DNA of 64,000 nucleotides, from contig JACEEZ010007120.1 of the NCBI GenBank assembly GCA_016584305.1, positions 12,501 through 76,500 of the forward strand, in the 5' to 3' direction. Below, one piece after another: positions 10,986 through 21,460 of this stretch (positions are counted from its first letter, which is position 1; the number at the start of each line of letters is the position of its first letter). The DNA comes from Chionoecetes opilio (lineage: Eukaryota; Arthropoda; Malacostraca; Decapoda; Majidae). The notes under the pieces were generated by a model, which saw nothing but the letters and a program-made list of their open reading frames with translations, made no database searches and was not told the DNA's origin. Both the position numbers and the translations under genes were made by a program.

Positions 10986-11653
10986 TCTATAGTAATATAA
11001 GCCAAGTGTGTGTGTCTGTGTGTGTGTATGTCTGTGTGTCCGCGATAGGTGCCTGCCCCCAGTGCCCCAATCCCATCATATGGCACAGTTTTGGAACCAG
11101 GTCGACCAGGGAAGGTTGTAAGCCCACTTATGAGATGATCCGATCACTTTTCTTCTTCTTTTTTTAGCAGACTATTAGCGAGAATTGTGAAAAAAAGTGA
11201 GTTGCGAGAATTGAGGAAACCTTGATGTAGGGTGATGGGTAATGGGTGAGTGAATGGGTGGGGTGATGGTAATGGGTGTGGGGTGATGGGTGATGAATGG
11301 GTGGGGGGTGATGGTGATGGGTGAGGGAATAGATGGGGGTGATGGGTAATGGGTGAGTGAATGGTGTGTGGTGATGGGTAATGGGTGAGTGAATGGGGGG
11401 GGTGATGGTAATGGGTGAGTGAATGGGTAGGGGGTGATGGGTAAGGGTGAGTGAATGGGTTGGGGTGATGTGAATGGGTTGTGGGTTAATACATACATTT
11501 CTACATCCATGATTTCAGGAAAGCTAGAAGGGGCTATCTGGAGAGTCTGTGTTTGGTGGGCCGAAGGCCCACCAAACACAGGTTGTGGCCGAGGCTCACC
11601 ATAGCCTCCGCAGGACTAGCCAAAAAGTCCGCCGTGGGCGGCTTTGCGGGTAG
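10986..11653 (+). mobile_element. Non-autonomous Helitron (copy 2)
   Basis: Starts A|TCTATAGTAATATAAG and ends GCTTTGCGGGTAG|T. It is the equivalent of 2059-2734 with its own single-base indels, and carries the 31 bp minisatellite at 11228-11480. Confidence 0.85.
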
Positions 11654-12051
11654 TTCAACATAATTATACAAATAAAAAATGGGTCTGGACGATTACTTTA
11701 AGACTTGCCTACATATTATGTTATATATCCTTGCGATTTCAAACAAAACAAACAAAGCCGCACCGTACGCTAAATATGTCTGTCCCTACTGCTAATAAGT
11801 CCTACTGTAAACGATTTAATTTGTAATGTTACTGTGTATCCGCCAAAACACGACTCCAACCGATCCACCAGCAGCAGCAGCTGCATAATACATCCACATA
11901 CCAACGCCTCTTGCCCGCCCCCCTATGTGCGCGCATAACGTACAGAGGAACAAATAGACGAAAGAAGATAGTGTGTGTGCTCGCAATGTCACCCACCTGT
12001 GTGTGGGGGCGAGGGTTTAAACATGATGCAGGAGCCTTCTGCAGCACTCAA

Positions 12052-12380
12052 CTCAGGCTTTCCCCCGCCCCGCCCCATCATTCCCCATTCAGGTTCTGCC
12101 CCATCTACTCTGCCCTCACTCAGGCTTTCCCCCTCTTTTGAGTCCCATTCAGACTTTTCTCCTTTCCTTTTGGCCCTACTCAGGCTCTTCCACTTTCCTT
12201 TTGGTTTCCTATGGTACTTAAGTTTACTCCTTGGCTTGTTCTTGTTGATTTGTTTTTAGTCTGTATGCCTCCGGGCGAGAAATAAAATTATTATTATTAT
12301 TATTGTTCCACTCAGACTCCCCCTCCCCTCTGGCCCCATTCCGATCCTCTTCCTCCTTGTCTGTTCCTACTCCCGCCTAT
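12052..12380 (+). repeat. CACTCAGGCTTTCCCC minisatellite (copy 2)
   Basis: Equivalent of 3131-3440, again split by the LINE tail with (ATT)n at about 12205-12307. Confidence 0.6.
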
Positions 12381-12457
12381 CCTTAGGAATCTTTGTAAAG
12401 TCTCTGCATGTCCTCTTTTCCTTCCCATATCTCAAAAACACCACGATTCATAGTTTA

Positions 12458-12459
<2 letters not shown>

Positions 12460-12488
<29 letters not shown>

Positions 12489-12500
12489 TCTCTCTCATCC

Positions 12501-12537
<37 letters not shown>

Positions 12538-12540
12538 TTT
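12460..12540 (+). repeat. (CT)n microsatellite
   Basis: Equivalent of 3548-3634, with different length and interruptions. Confidence 0.9.
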
Positions 12541-13164
12541 TTTTTTTTGTTTCTCTCTCAGAAACGAGTAAGTGGATTTCCTTGATTTTGCTTATGGGGA
12601 GAGGGAAAAAATAAAAGGAAAAGACAGTCAAAAAAGAAAAAGAAAAAAGAACAACGACCCAGTTTTCCTCCACATTTCCAAGATTCCCTCGTAGCAATAA
12701 TAGATAAGAACAAAATAAGATTACACACAGCAACTTTTCCGCTACTGACTTTACAACTACGGCACGCCACGCCCATGCCCCTTAGGACGCAGCTGCAGTA
12801 GCCATGTCGCCCCCCCCCCCCCCCCCACTACTGACACCTTCTTCGGGAGGGTCCTACCAGCCTGTGCGTGTTGCTGATATTGTTCATGCGTCGGGGTAGC
12901 TCTTGTCCTCCCTCCCCGGCGTGTGACTCAGGCAGAACGAGACACAAGCGACAGAGGGAGAAGAAAAAAGAGAAAGAACCCTCACCCGACGAGCGCGAGA
13001 CAGGATAGTAAAACAGAAAGAGAAGGAGGAGGAGGGGGAAGGGAAGGATGCAGAGAATAGGAAGAAGAGAAAACGGAAAATAGAAAGAGGTGGAGGAAAG
13101 ACAGGGAAAAAGAAGAGAGGACAAAGGTGATGAAAAAAAAAGATAAGATATGAACCAGCAGTAA

Positions 13165-13489
13165 AGGCGGTTCCCACTAGGGTCCTGTATTATTCAAGGT
13201 ACTCTAGTTTCCACTAGCCCGCTTCTACGGCCGCCGTTGCCGTACACCGCCCAACAATGACGTCACCATCATCACTGCTTGAGTAGTATTTTTGTGTAAC
13301 TGGGCACAGTTTGCACCTCCGCTCGAGCGGACACCGCCGAGTGGGAGAGATGACTTGATTTTAACTTTGTACGCAGCCGTACAGCGGTATGGCGGTGCGG
13401 TCGACTTTTTATGGGCGTCATTGTGACGTCATTGTTGTTCATTGTTGTTGTACGGCGGCCGTTACAAGCGGTCTAGTGGGAACCGGCCT
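13165..13489. mobile_element. Harbinger-like MITE (copy 2)
   Basis: Equivalent of 4259-4584, flanked by TAA at 13162-13164 and 13490-13492. The left terminal repeat has lost one C (AGGCGGTTCCC). Confidence 0.8.
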
Positions 13490-13756
13490 TAAGAGGACAA
13501 AAAAGAGAATATAAGTGGGCACAGGTGGAAAATTAATAGGTGTAGTGAAATTCAGAACAGAAGATAAGGAGAAGGGGAAGGAAGAACAAGTCTGGAAACA
13601 AGAGAAGGAAAAGAAGAAAATAACAACAGAGAGAGGAAGAGTAAAAGAAAGGAGGGGAAAGAGGGAAAAAGAAGTTAGAAGAGAGAAATGAGGAAGAAAA
13701 TAGAAGGAAGAGAAGAAAAGGAAGGATGAGGGGAAAAGTAGAGTAAAAAAGGATAG

Positions 13757-13759
13757 AAA

Positions 13760-13818
<59 letters not shown>

Positions 13819-13822
13819 TAGA

Positions 13823-13871
<49 letters not shown>
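13757..13871 (+). repeat. (AG)n microsatellite
   Basis: Equivalent of 4857-4970. The 226-residue minus-strand frame over this tract (13439-14119) is a translated polypurine repeat, not a gene. Confidence 0.9.
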
Positions 13872-15011
13872 TGGGGGCGGGGAGAAAGAACGAAGGAGAA
13901 ATTAAGAGAGAAGAGAGAAGATGAAGGAGAAGGAGAGGGTATAGGAGAATGTCCCCAGCCTACAGGGGCGTCAGTTGGCGGGACGTGTAGTCGATAGCCA
14001 GTGCACAACTGAATATTTATAGAAGGAAAAAGGGGGGGGTGGGTGACAGGTGTGCGTGTGTTGTTGCGAGTATCAGTTCCATCACCTAATGCTTTCTTAC
14101 GGGGCGCCCGCGTAGACATGCCTTGCCAGAATGCATGATTATGAAAAATATCAGGAATGTTGTATGTATGTTGAGGATAGATACGGTATAATCACTTAAG
14201 CATTCTAAAGGCTGCGAGACATAATGGCAGTAAATTGCATTTCAGAGTTATGTAGTTAATAATCCTCTATGCTACATGTATGCTAAATGTATTTCAACTT
14301 AGTAAAAATTTTGGGGTTTTTTTAGTAATAGTATGATGTACGTATTCATGTATATGCACTAATTAAGTTAGTTTTGTTTTCTTTTGAATTGTACTCATGC
14401 CCCTTTTACACAACGAAGCTTAATTGCCGAGCAAGAGGCTACATCCTAATTTTGGGACCATTGTGTTTTTGTGTGAACTGTGTGTAGTAATAAACTGATG
14501 TAATAAATTTGTTAAAGTCCATGCACGTGTTCCCTTCCCTCCTTTCTGCCCTCACTCACCACTTATACTGCTCCTTCTTATGTTGTTGTTGTTTGTTAAT
14601 GCTTTTGTCGTTTGTATTTTTTGTTGTTATTGTTGTTTGTTTGTTTTCTTGTTTTATAACTAGGCGTGTTATTTCAATTTTATTCTTACATATTAGTTTT
14701 ATTTATTCATTTATTTGTATTACTGTATTTCTATATTTCTAATCATATTCGTGTGAGCTTCCTTGCATGTTGGGAAATACACATTATGTAAAGGGTAGTA
14801 TAGAAAGTAAATAGTTATAGTAGTGATAGAATACGTAACAGCAACAGTAGTAGTAAGTGTTATTGTGCAGCTGCATAATAGCCTGCTTTTAACCCTTTCA
14901 CTGAGTACCCAACACTGCCCTATCAAATTCAACATCTGTCAGCCTTGCATGATCTCACACTCTGTACAGATTACTCTGCAGATTACAAATTACAAGGCAC
15001 ACCGGATAACA

Positions 15012-15013
<2 letters not shown>

Positions 15014-15090
<77 letters not shown>
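15014..15090. repeat. (AT)n microsatellite
   Basis: Almost pure TA dinucleotides, equivalent of 6114-6198. Confidence 0.95.
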
Positions 15091-15093
<3 letters not shown>

Positions 15094-15224
15094 ATATATA
15101 TAGAACCGTGTGTTATTTCACCGAATGTGATTGACTAATAAAAGACCGTATTTCAAGTGGCTTCCCTGTGGTGTAATTTTGAAAGAAATCCATTGAGAAA
15201 TGATGATATTAAGCGTGTTTTAGA

Positions 15225-18041
15225 ATGGACCCTACCCATAACTACGTCACGGTTTGTTTACATCGGTGCATTGTGGGGATAAGGCGGGGTCGCCGCGGGT
15301 GGACCTACGAAGGGAAAACTACGGCGATGGAAGAATTTAGAGTTATTTTGCGCGAAATTGATATTCCAGGTGCTATATTACTGTGCTCTGTTCTCGCTGA
15401 CAACACTATAGAGAAGACCTGAGGTAATGGCTGATGTGCAGAGGCTTCTAAACCAAGAAAACAGAGTCATAACAGAGCCTCGTCAAAAGGTAAGCAACTG
15501 GTAGGTACGTAACGTGTCCCTACTACTTGCTTACTTCTTAATGAGACTGCTGTGACTGTTTTCCTGGTTTAGAAGCCTTCGCACATCAACCATCACCTCA
15601 GGTCTTCTCTATGTTGTCAGCAAGCACGGAAATATAGCACCTGGAATATCAATTTCGCCCAAAACAACTCGAATTTTTTTCATCGTCGTAGTCTTCTCTT
15701 TGTAGGTTGTATTCATGGTTATGATAGTATTAAAATACCTTATTAATTGAGTTCCTTTTGTTGTCTTTTCTCATAATAAGTAGGGTATTATTCTAGTGTT
15801 TGCCCATACTCCTCCTCTCCCACAAAACAAGCTTGGGGACCTGGGGGAATGCGGGATTTTTGGCTGGGGTACAAAATATGCGTCGCAACCCACATAGTTT
15901 TCGAGTTAAGGGGTTTGTAAAATTGCCTAGATCAAGGGAAAATTCATTGGATTTCTTCTGAGTCCAGAAACGTGTGGAACCTGACGATCCTCACAGAAAT
16001 GATGCCCCAAGTGTCGAGAACCCCCCCAACCTCCCGCTAGGAGGCTAGGTTAATTTGGTTAGGTTAGGTTAGGTTAGATTTGGTTAGGTTAGGTTTGGTT
16101 ATATTTGGTTAGGTTAGCTTAGGTTATTTTTTGGTTTGGTTAGGTTAGGTTAGTTTAGTTTTGGTTAGGCAAATTTCTCTAGATATAAGGTAATTACCCT
16201 AGATCTAGGAATTTGGTAAAATTCTAGTGTTTGCCCATACTCTCCCACTTCCCCCAAACAAGTTTGGGGACCTGTGGGAATGCGGGGTTTTCGGTGGGGA
16301 ACAAATTATGCGTCGGAAACACAAAATTTAAGAGTTGTGTATAGGGGGTAAAATTCCGGTATTATTCTAGTGCACGTTTGCCCATACTCCCCCTCTCCCA
16401 CAAAACAAGCTTGGGGACCTGCTGGGGGGAATGCGGGGGACCTGGGGAATGCGGGCTCTTTGGCTGGGTACAAAATATGCGTCGCAACCACATAGTTTTT
16501 GAGTTAAGGTGTTGTAAAAATTGCCTAGATCAAGGGAAATTCATTGGATTTCTTCTGAGTCCAGAGACGTGTGAACCTGACGATCCTCACAGAATGATGA
16601 CCGAAGTGTCGAGAACCCCCCCAACCTCCCGCTAGGAGGTTAGGTTTAGATTTGGTTAGGTTAGATTTGGTTAGGTTAGGTTTGATTAGATTTGGTTAGG
16701 TTAGCTAGGTTATATTTGGTTAGGTTAGGTTATTTTGGTTAGGCAAATTTCTCTAGATATAAGGTAATTACCCTAGATCTAGGAAATTTTACCACCCATA
16801 CACAACTCTTAAATTATGTGTTTTCCGACGCATAATTTGTTCCCACCCGAAAACCCCACATTAAATATTAAACCCCACATATAAAATTATAGTGTTTGCC
16901 CATACTCTCCCAAGTTTACCAAACAAGTTTGGAGACCTGTGGGAATGTGGGGTTTTCGGGTGGGGAACAAATTATGCGTCGGAAACACATTATTTAAGAG
17001 TTGTGTATGGGGGGGGGGGGTAAAATTCCTAGATCTAGGGGAATTACCTTATATCTAGAGAAATTTGCCTAACCAAAATTAACCTAACCTAACCTAACCA
17101 AATATAACCAAAGTTAACCTAACCAAATCTAACCTAACCAAATCTAACCCAAAACCAAATCTACTAAACCTAACCTAACCAAATATAACCTACCTTAAAC
17201 CCAACCAAATATAACCTAACCTCCTAGCGGGAGGTTGGGGGTGTTCTCGACACTTCGGTCATCATTCTGTGAGGATCGTCAGGTTCACACGTTTCTGGAC
17301 TCAGAAGAAATCCAATGAATTTTCCCTTGATCTAGGCAAATTTTACAACACCCCTAACTCAAAAACTATGTGGTTGCGACGCATATTTTGTACCCCAGCT
17401 AAAATCCCGCATTCCCCCAGGTCCCCAAGCTTGTTTTGTGGGAGAGGGGGAGTATGGGCAAACACTAGAATAATACCCTACTTATTATGAGAAAAGACAA
17501 CAAAAGGAACTCAATTAATAAGGTATTTTAATACTATCATAACCATGAATATGTATACAAACTACAAAGAGAAGACTACGACGATGAAAAATTTAGAGTT
17601 GTTTTGGGCGAAATTGATATTCCAAGTGCTATATTTTCGTGCTCGCTGACAACATAGAGAAGACCTGAGGTGATGGTTTTATGTGCAGGGCTTCTAAACC
17701 AGGAAAACAGTCACAGCAGAGTCTCATTAAGAAGTAAGCAAGTAGTAAGGACACATTACGTACCTACCAGCTGCTTACCTTTTGACGAGGCTCTGTTATG
17801 ACTCTGTTTTCTTGGTTTAGAAGCCTCTGCACATCAGCCATTACCTCAGGTCTTCTCTATAGTGTTGTCAGCGCGAACAGAGCACAGTAATATAGCACCT
17901 GGAATATCAATTTCGCGCAAATAACTCTAAATTCCTCCATCGCCGTAGTTTTCCCTTCGTAGGTCCACCCGCGGCGACCCCGCCTTATCCCCACAATGCA
18001 CCGATGTAAACAAACCGTGACGTAGTTATGTCTGGGGCCCA
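15225..18041. mobile_element. Large nested foldback element (copy 2)
   Basis: Cleaner version of 6333-9172. The outer block (GGACCCTACCCATAACTACG to ATTGATATTCCAGGTGC) is present at 15227-15380 and inverted at about 17900-18041, with internal inverted copies near 15575-15660 and 17600-17700. TTAGG-like tracts lie at 16040-16170 and 16640-16745, and CCTAA tracts at 17070-17222. A 65-residue frame at 15225-15422 runs through the outer block, but the matching inverted arm at 17857-18066 encodes a different tail, so I do not call it a gene. Confidence 0.8.
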
Positions 18042-18129
18042 TTGAAGAGGTGCCCTTTAACCCCAACCAAATAACCGTTACGCATTTACAATGAAATAGG
18101 CTGCGTAACAGAAAAAAACAGATTATGTA

Positions 18130-18850
18130 GAAAACGGTGATAAATTTCAGAAAACGTTATAGATGATAAATATCCTTAATTGAACTGGCCTCCCTGTGGT
18201 GTAATCGGTAAAAAAATTCATCGAGAAATGATTGCATGAAGTGTATATTTCCATTGGAGAAGTGCCTTTTAGCCCACTTAGAAAACTGGTAAAACATTAT
18301 TATCTCGATAACCGTGACTTATTGCACCCCACATTATAGATGAATAAAAAACCAGCGTTCAAGAGGCTTCCCTGTGGTGGAATCAGGAAAGAAATCCATT
18401 GATAAATAACCAAATTATGCGTGTTTTGATGTCATAATAATCCATGCTGCTTCTAAGAAAATAATACAGTGCAAAGTGAGTAAACATTCACCACACGTTA
18501 AAGATTAATTGAAAAGAAGGTTTAAATAACATTGTCTGATGAAGAATTTTCCAGGCTTGCCTGTGGTGTAAAAAAAAAAAAAATCCGTTGATAAATGACT
18601 TGTGTAATTGAAATGTGGGTTTTGAGCATAATTAGCCAAGATAAATACTCAACACATGCTGGAACGGGTGAGACGGATGTGAATAGAATTGTTATATCGT
18701 TTAAACTTGCACAACACGTTAAAGATGAATTGAGAAATAAATTTGAACAGGCTATTCAGAATAAGATTATTCCAGACTTTCCTGAGGTGTAAAGAAAAAA
18801 AAATGCCGTAGAGAAATGACGTGTGTAATTAAAATGTGTGTTTTGAGCAA
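18130..18850 (+). repeat. Diverged tandem repeat of about 190 bp (copy 2)
   Basis: CCCTGTGGTG-centred units near 18190, 18366, 18556 and 18780, plus one at about 15163 left of the foldback. Spacing is 176-224 bp. The small frame at 18595-18792 spans one unit and has no recognisable domain. Confidence 0.7.
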
Positions 18851-19075
18851 GAACGTATGAGTTAATTATAGTATAACAGTTATAGTAGAAATGATAATGA
18901 GTAAAATATTATATATTATTTTCACCAAAAAAAACCGGCTGAAATGTAGAACGTGACATGTTACCGGTAGAACCTAAATGTCAGTGCCATTGGGTGGACT
19001 TTGCATAAATGAGCATATTTTAATTAAGTCATATTTTTTGTAAGGTGAGTATTTTAGGCGGGAAATCTATAATAA

Positions 19076-19980
19076 TATAAGGGAAAGTGTGTGTGTGTGT
19101 CTGTCTGTCTGTCTGTCCGGGATAGGTGCCGCCCCCTGTTGCGGAATCCCATCATATGTCACAGTTTTGGAATCAGGTTGACCAGGGGAAGGTTTTAAGC
19201 CCACTTATAAGATGATCCGATCACTGTTTTTGTTTTGTTTTTTAGCAGCCTATTAGCGAGAACTGTGAAGAAAAAAAAGTGGGTTGCGAGAATTGAGGAA
19301 ACCTTGATGTAGGGTGATGGGTAATAGGTGAGTGAATGGGTGGGGTGATGGGTAATGGGTGTGGGGTGATGGGTGAGTGAATGGGTGGGGGGTAATGGGT
19401 GATGGGTGAGGGAATAGGTGGGGGGTGATGGATAATGGGTGAGTGAATGGGTGTGTGGTGATGGGTAATGGGTGAGTGAATGGGTGTATGGTGATGGGTA
19501 ATGGGTGAGTGAATGGGTGGGGGGTGATGGGTAATGGGTGAGTGAATGGGTGGGGGGAATACATACATTTCAGGAAAGTTAGAAGGGGCTATCTGGAGAG
19601 AGTGTTTGATGGGCCGAGGCGGTGGGTAATGGGTCTATCTGGAGAGTCTGTGTTTGGTGGGCCTTTGGCTCACCAAACACAGGTGATGGGCCAAAGACCC
19701 ACCAATAGCCCTCCGCAGGAGCTAGCCAAAAAGTCCGCCCGGAGGGCGGCTTTGCTTTCAGGAAAGTTAGAAGGGGCTATGATGTGAATGGGTTGGCGTT
19801 GATACATACATTTCTACATCCATGATTTCAGGAAAGTTAGAAGGGGCTATCTGGAGAGTCTGTGTTTGGCTTCGGCCCACCAAACATAGGTGGTGGGCCG
19901 ATTGGTGGGCCGAAGGCCCACCAATAGCCCTCCGCAGGAGCTAGTCAAAAAGGCCGCCCGGAGGGCGGCTTTGCGGCTAG
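19076..19980 (+). mobile_element. Non-autonomous Helitron with two tandem 3' ends
   Basis: The 5' end is A|TCTATAATAATATAAG, then TG and TCTG repeats and GGGATAGGTGCC. The 3' end is CCGCCCGGAGGGCGG hairpin, CTTTGCGG, CTAG|T, the canonical CTRR|T terminus. A first copy of the 3' region, including the same hairpin (about 19735-19752), occurs about 220 bp earlier, so the terminator is duplicated. The minisatellite lies at 19313-19556. No Rep/helicase frame. It is the best-preserved member in the window. Confidence 0.9.
19313..19556 (+). repeat. Minisatellite of about 31 bp inside Helitron
   Basis: Same GGGTAATGGGTGAGTGAATGGGTG unit as in the other Helitrons; it generates artefactual proline/histidine/isoleucine frames. 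Confidence 0.9.
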
Positions 19981-20034
19981 TGACAAATAAGATCTATAGG
20001 CCTTATTGTGTCATAGAAGAGGAAGAATTATTTT

Positions 20035-20950
20035 TTATTTACATGGATACATGAAAATGATATCATTAATAATTGTGTCTAATGACAGTATAAATAGTTG
20101 TTATTCAATGTAATATTCCCAGTGATGAATATTAGTGGAGATTGAATAATGTTTGTAAGCATTTATAGAGGGTAAATAAGCTTAGCGATTGGAGAAATTT
20201 GCTTTGAGAATCAAATATCGGCAAACCAAGACCAGATTCGTGATCGCCATCAGTAGAAGCCCCTATACCCCGAGTGTCATCGAAATTGGGATATATTTAT
20301 GTTCGGCCAAAATGTGAAGTCTTGGATTTTTTTTAGGAAATCACATTTTCATTAATATCACAGTAATCATAAGCGTAAGGACAAAATGGTATAGAACATA
20401 AAAGGTGCAGCTTTTGAAGGCCGATCCAGCAGTATATAGGAAAGTAAAAATCAAGCATAAATAAAGGCACAAAGCAATGTTTTCAAGAAAGAAAAAAAAA
20501 CCAATATATCTCAATAACGTGACCTGTTAGGAATAAACGGAGTATGCCATTGCGTAGATCTCGTCGAACCGGACATAAGTTATTTAAAAAAAAATTCTGT
20601 TTAGATCAATAGTTTAGTCGGAAAAGGCCAAAAACCAAATGAGGCCAGAATTTTGAGGAATTTTGTAGCCAGAAAAAGTGTATTTGTTTATTTACATATA
20701 TACGTAAAAATGATCTCAGTAATAATTGTGTATAATGACGCTCTAAATACTTGTTATTCAATGTAATTTTCCCAGTGATGAATATTAGTGGATATGTAAT
20801 AATGTTTGTATGGATTTATACGTGGGAAATAACTATGATATTTATTTATTTACATATATACGTAAAAACAATCTCAGTATTAATTGTGTATAATGACAGT
20901 ATATATAAGCGTTACTCTCTATAATTTCCCCAATAATTCATATTTTTTGA
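20035..20950 (+). repeat. Diverged AT-rich repeat, three units
   Basis: Shared words are TTTATTTACATATATACGTAAAA, ATAATTGTGTATAATGAC and TCAATGTAAT.TTCCCAGTGATGAATATTAG. The first unit is separated from the other two by about 500 bp of unrelated sequence. Confidence 0.7.
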
Positions 20951-21068
20951 TCGGTAAAAACCGTACGCTAATATTCATACTATAACTCCCAAACCGTAAG
21001 TCGTAGAGCGTTTGTACTTGACAAGTAAAGGATAGTAAACCCTAGGTTGCTTCAAATATGTTAACGGT

Positions 21069-21320
21069 CATTTGGCCGACAAAAGTCGTATAAACTCGTC
21101 ACAACGAAAAAAACGTAAAATTCATACATGGCAACTCGCGAACCAAAAGTCACAGACTTTTGGGTAATGGGTGAATGCTAATGGTTTCCGCAAAACCGGC
21201 AAAGGCCGTCCAACAAAACATATTTTCCAAACGTTGGCCGTGAAATGTCCAATAAACGCGTCACAACGAAAAAAACGTAAAATCCATACCTGGCAACTCG
21301 AGAACTAAAATTCACAGAAC
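21069..21320 (+). repeat. Two-unit tandem repeat of about 165 bp
   Basis: TCGTCACAACGAAAAAAACG followed by TAAAATxCATACxTGGCAACTC occurs at about 21093 and 21256, with preceding TTTGGCCGACAAAAG / TTGGCCGTGAAATG equivalents. Confidence 0.7.
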
Positions 21321-21460
21321 AATTCGGACGGCTTTTTCGAACTTTGCATTTGACGTACAACAGAACATGTATTGCAACTGTAGGCCGTTACATTTCAAAT
21401 AAACGCTGCAGCACGCAAAACGACCCCTAAGTCTCAGCTCACGTTCCTCTATTATATATA

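Larger units (their letters stand above)
10354..19177 (+). repeat. 8.9 kb duplicated block, copy 2
   Basis: Collinear with 1421-10352. The first half (10357-14000) is slightly less clean than copy 1, while the second half (15200-19177) is clearly cleaner than copy 1 and continues without a break into the full Helitron at 19076-19980. Confidence 0.9.
19981..21460. other. 1.48 kb spacer between tail-to-tail Helitrons
   Basis: No coding frame with recognisable content. It contains three diverged copies of a roughly 150 bp AT-rich unit (20035-20175, 20685-20830, 20845-20950; TTTATTTACATATATACGTA and CCAGTGATGAATATTAGTGG) and two copies of a roughly 165 bp unit with CGTCACAACGAAAAAAACGT (21069-21165, 21232-21320). 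Confidence 0.6.

Noticed and set aside
13439..14119. 226-residue Ser/Leu/Phe-rich minus frame
   Set aside because: Lies on the polypurine tract; absent as a single frame in the other copy.
15225..15422. 65-residue frame at the foldback end as a gene
   Set aside because: The matching inverted arm at 17857-18066 does not keep the same tail and copy 1 is frameshifted; it is the terminal repeat read as protein.
20035..20950. CRISPR-like spaced repeats
   Set aside because: Units are long, diverged and AT-rich with no regular short repeat-spacer pattern; eukaryotic context.
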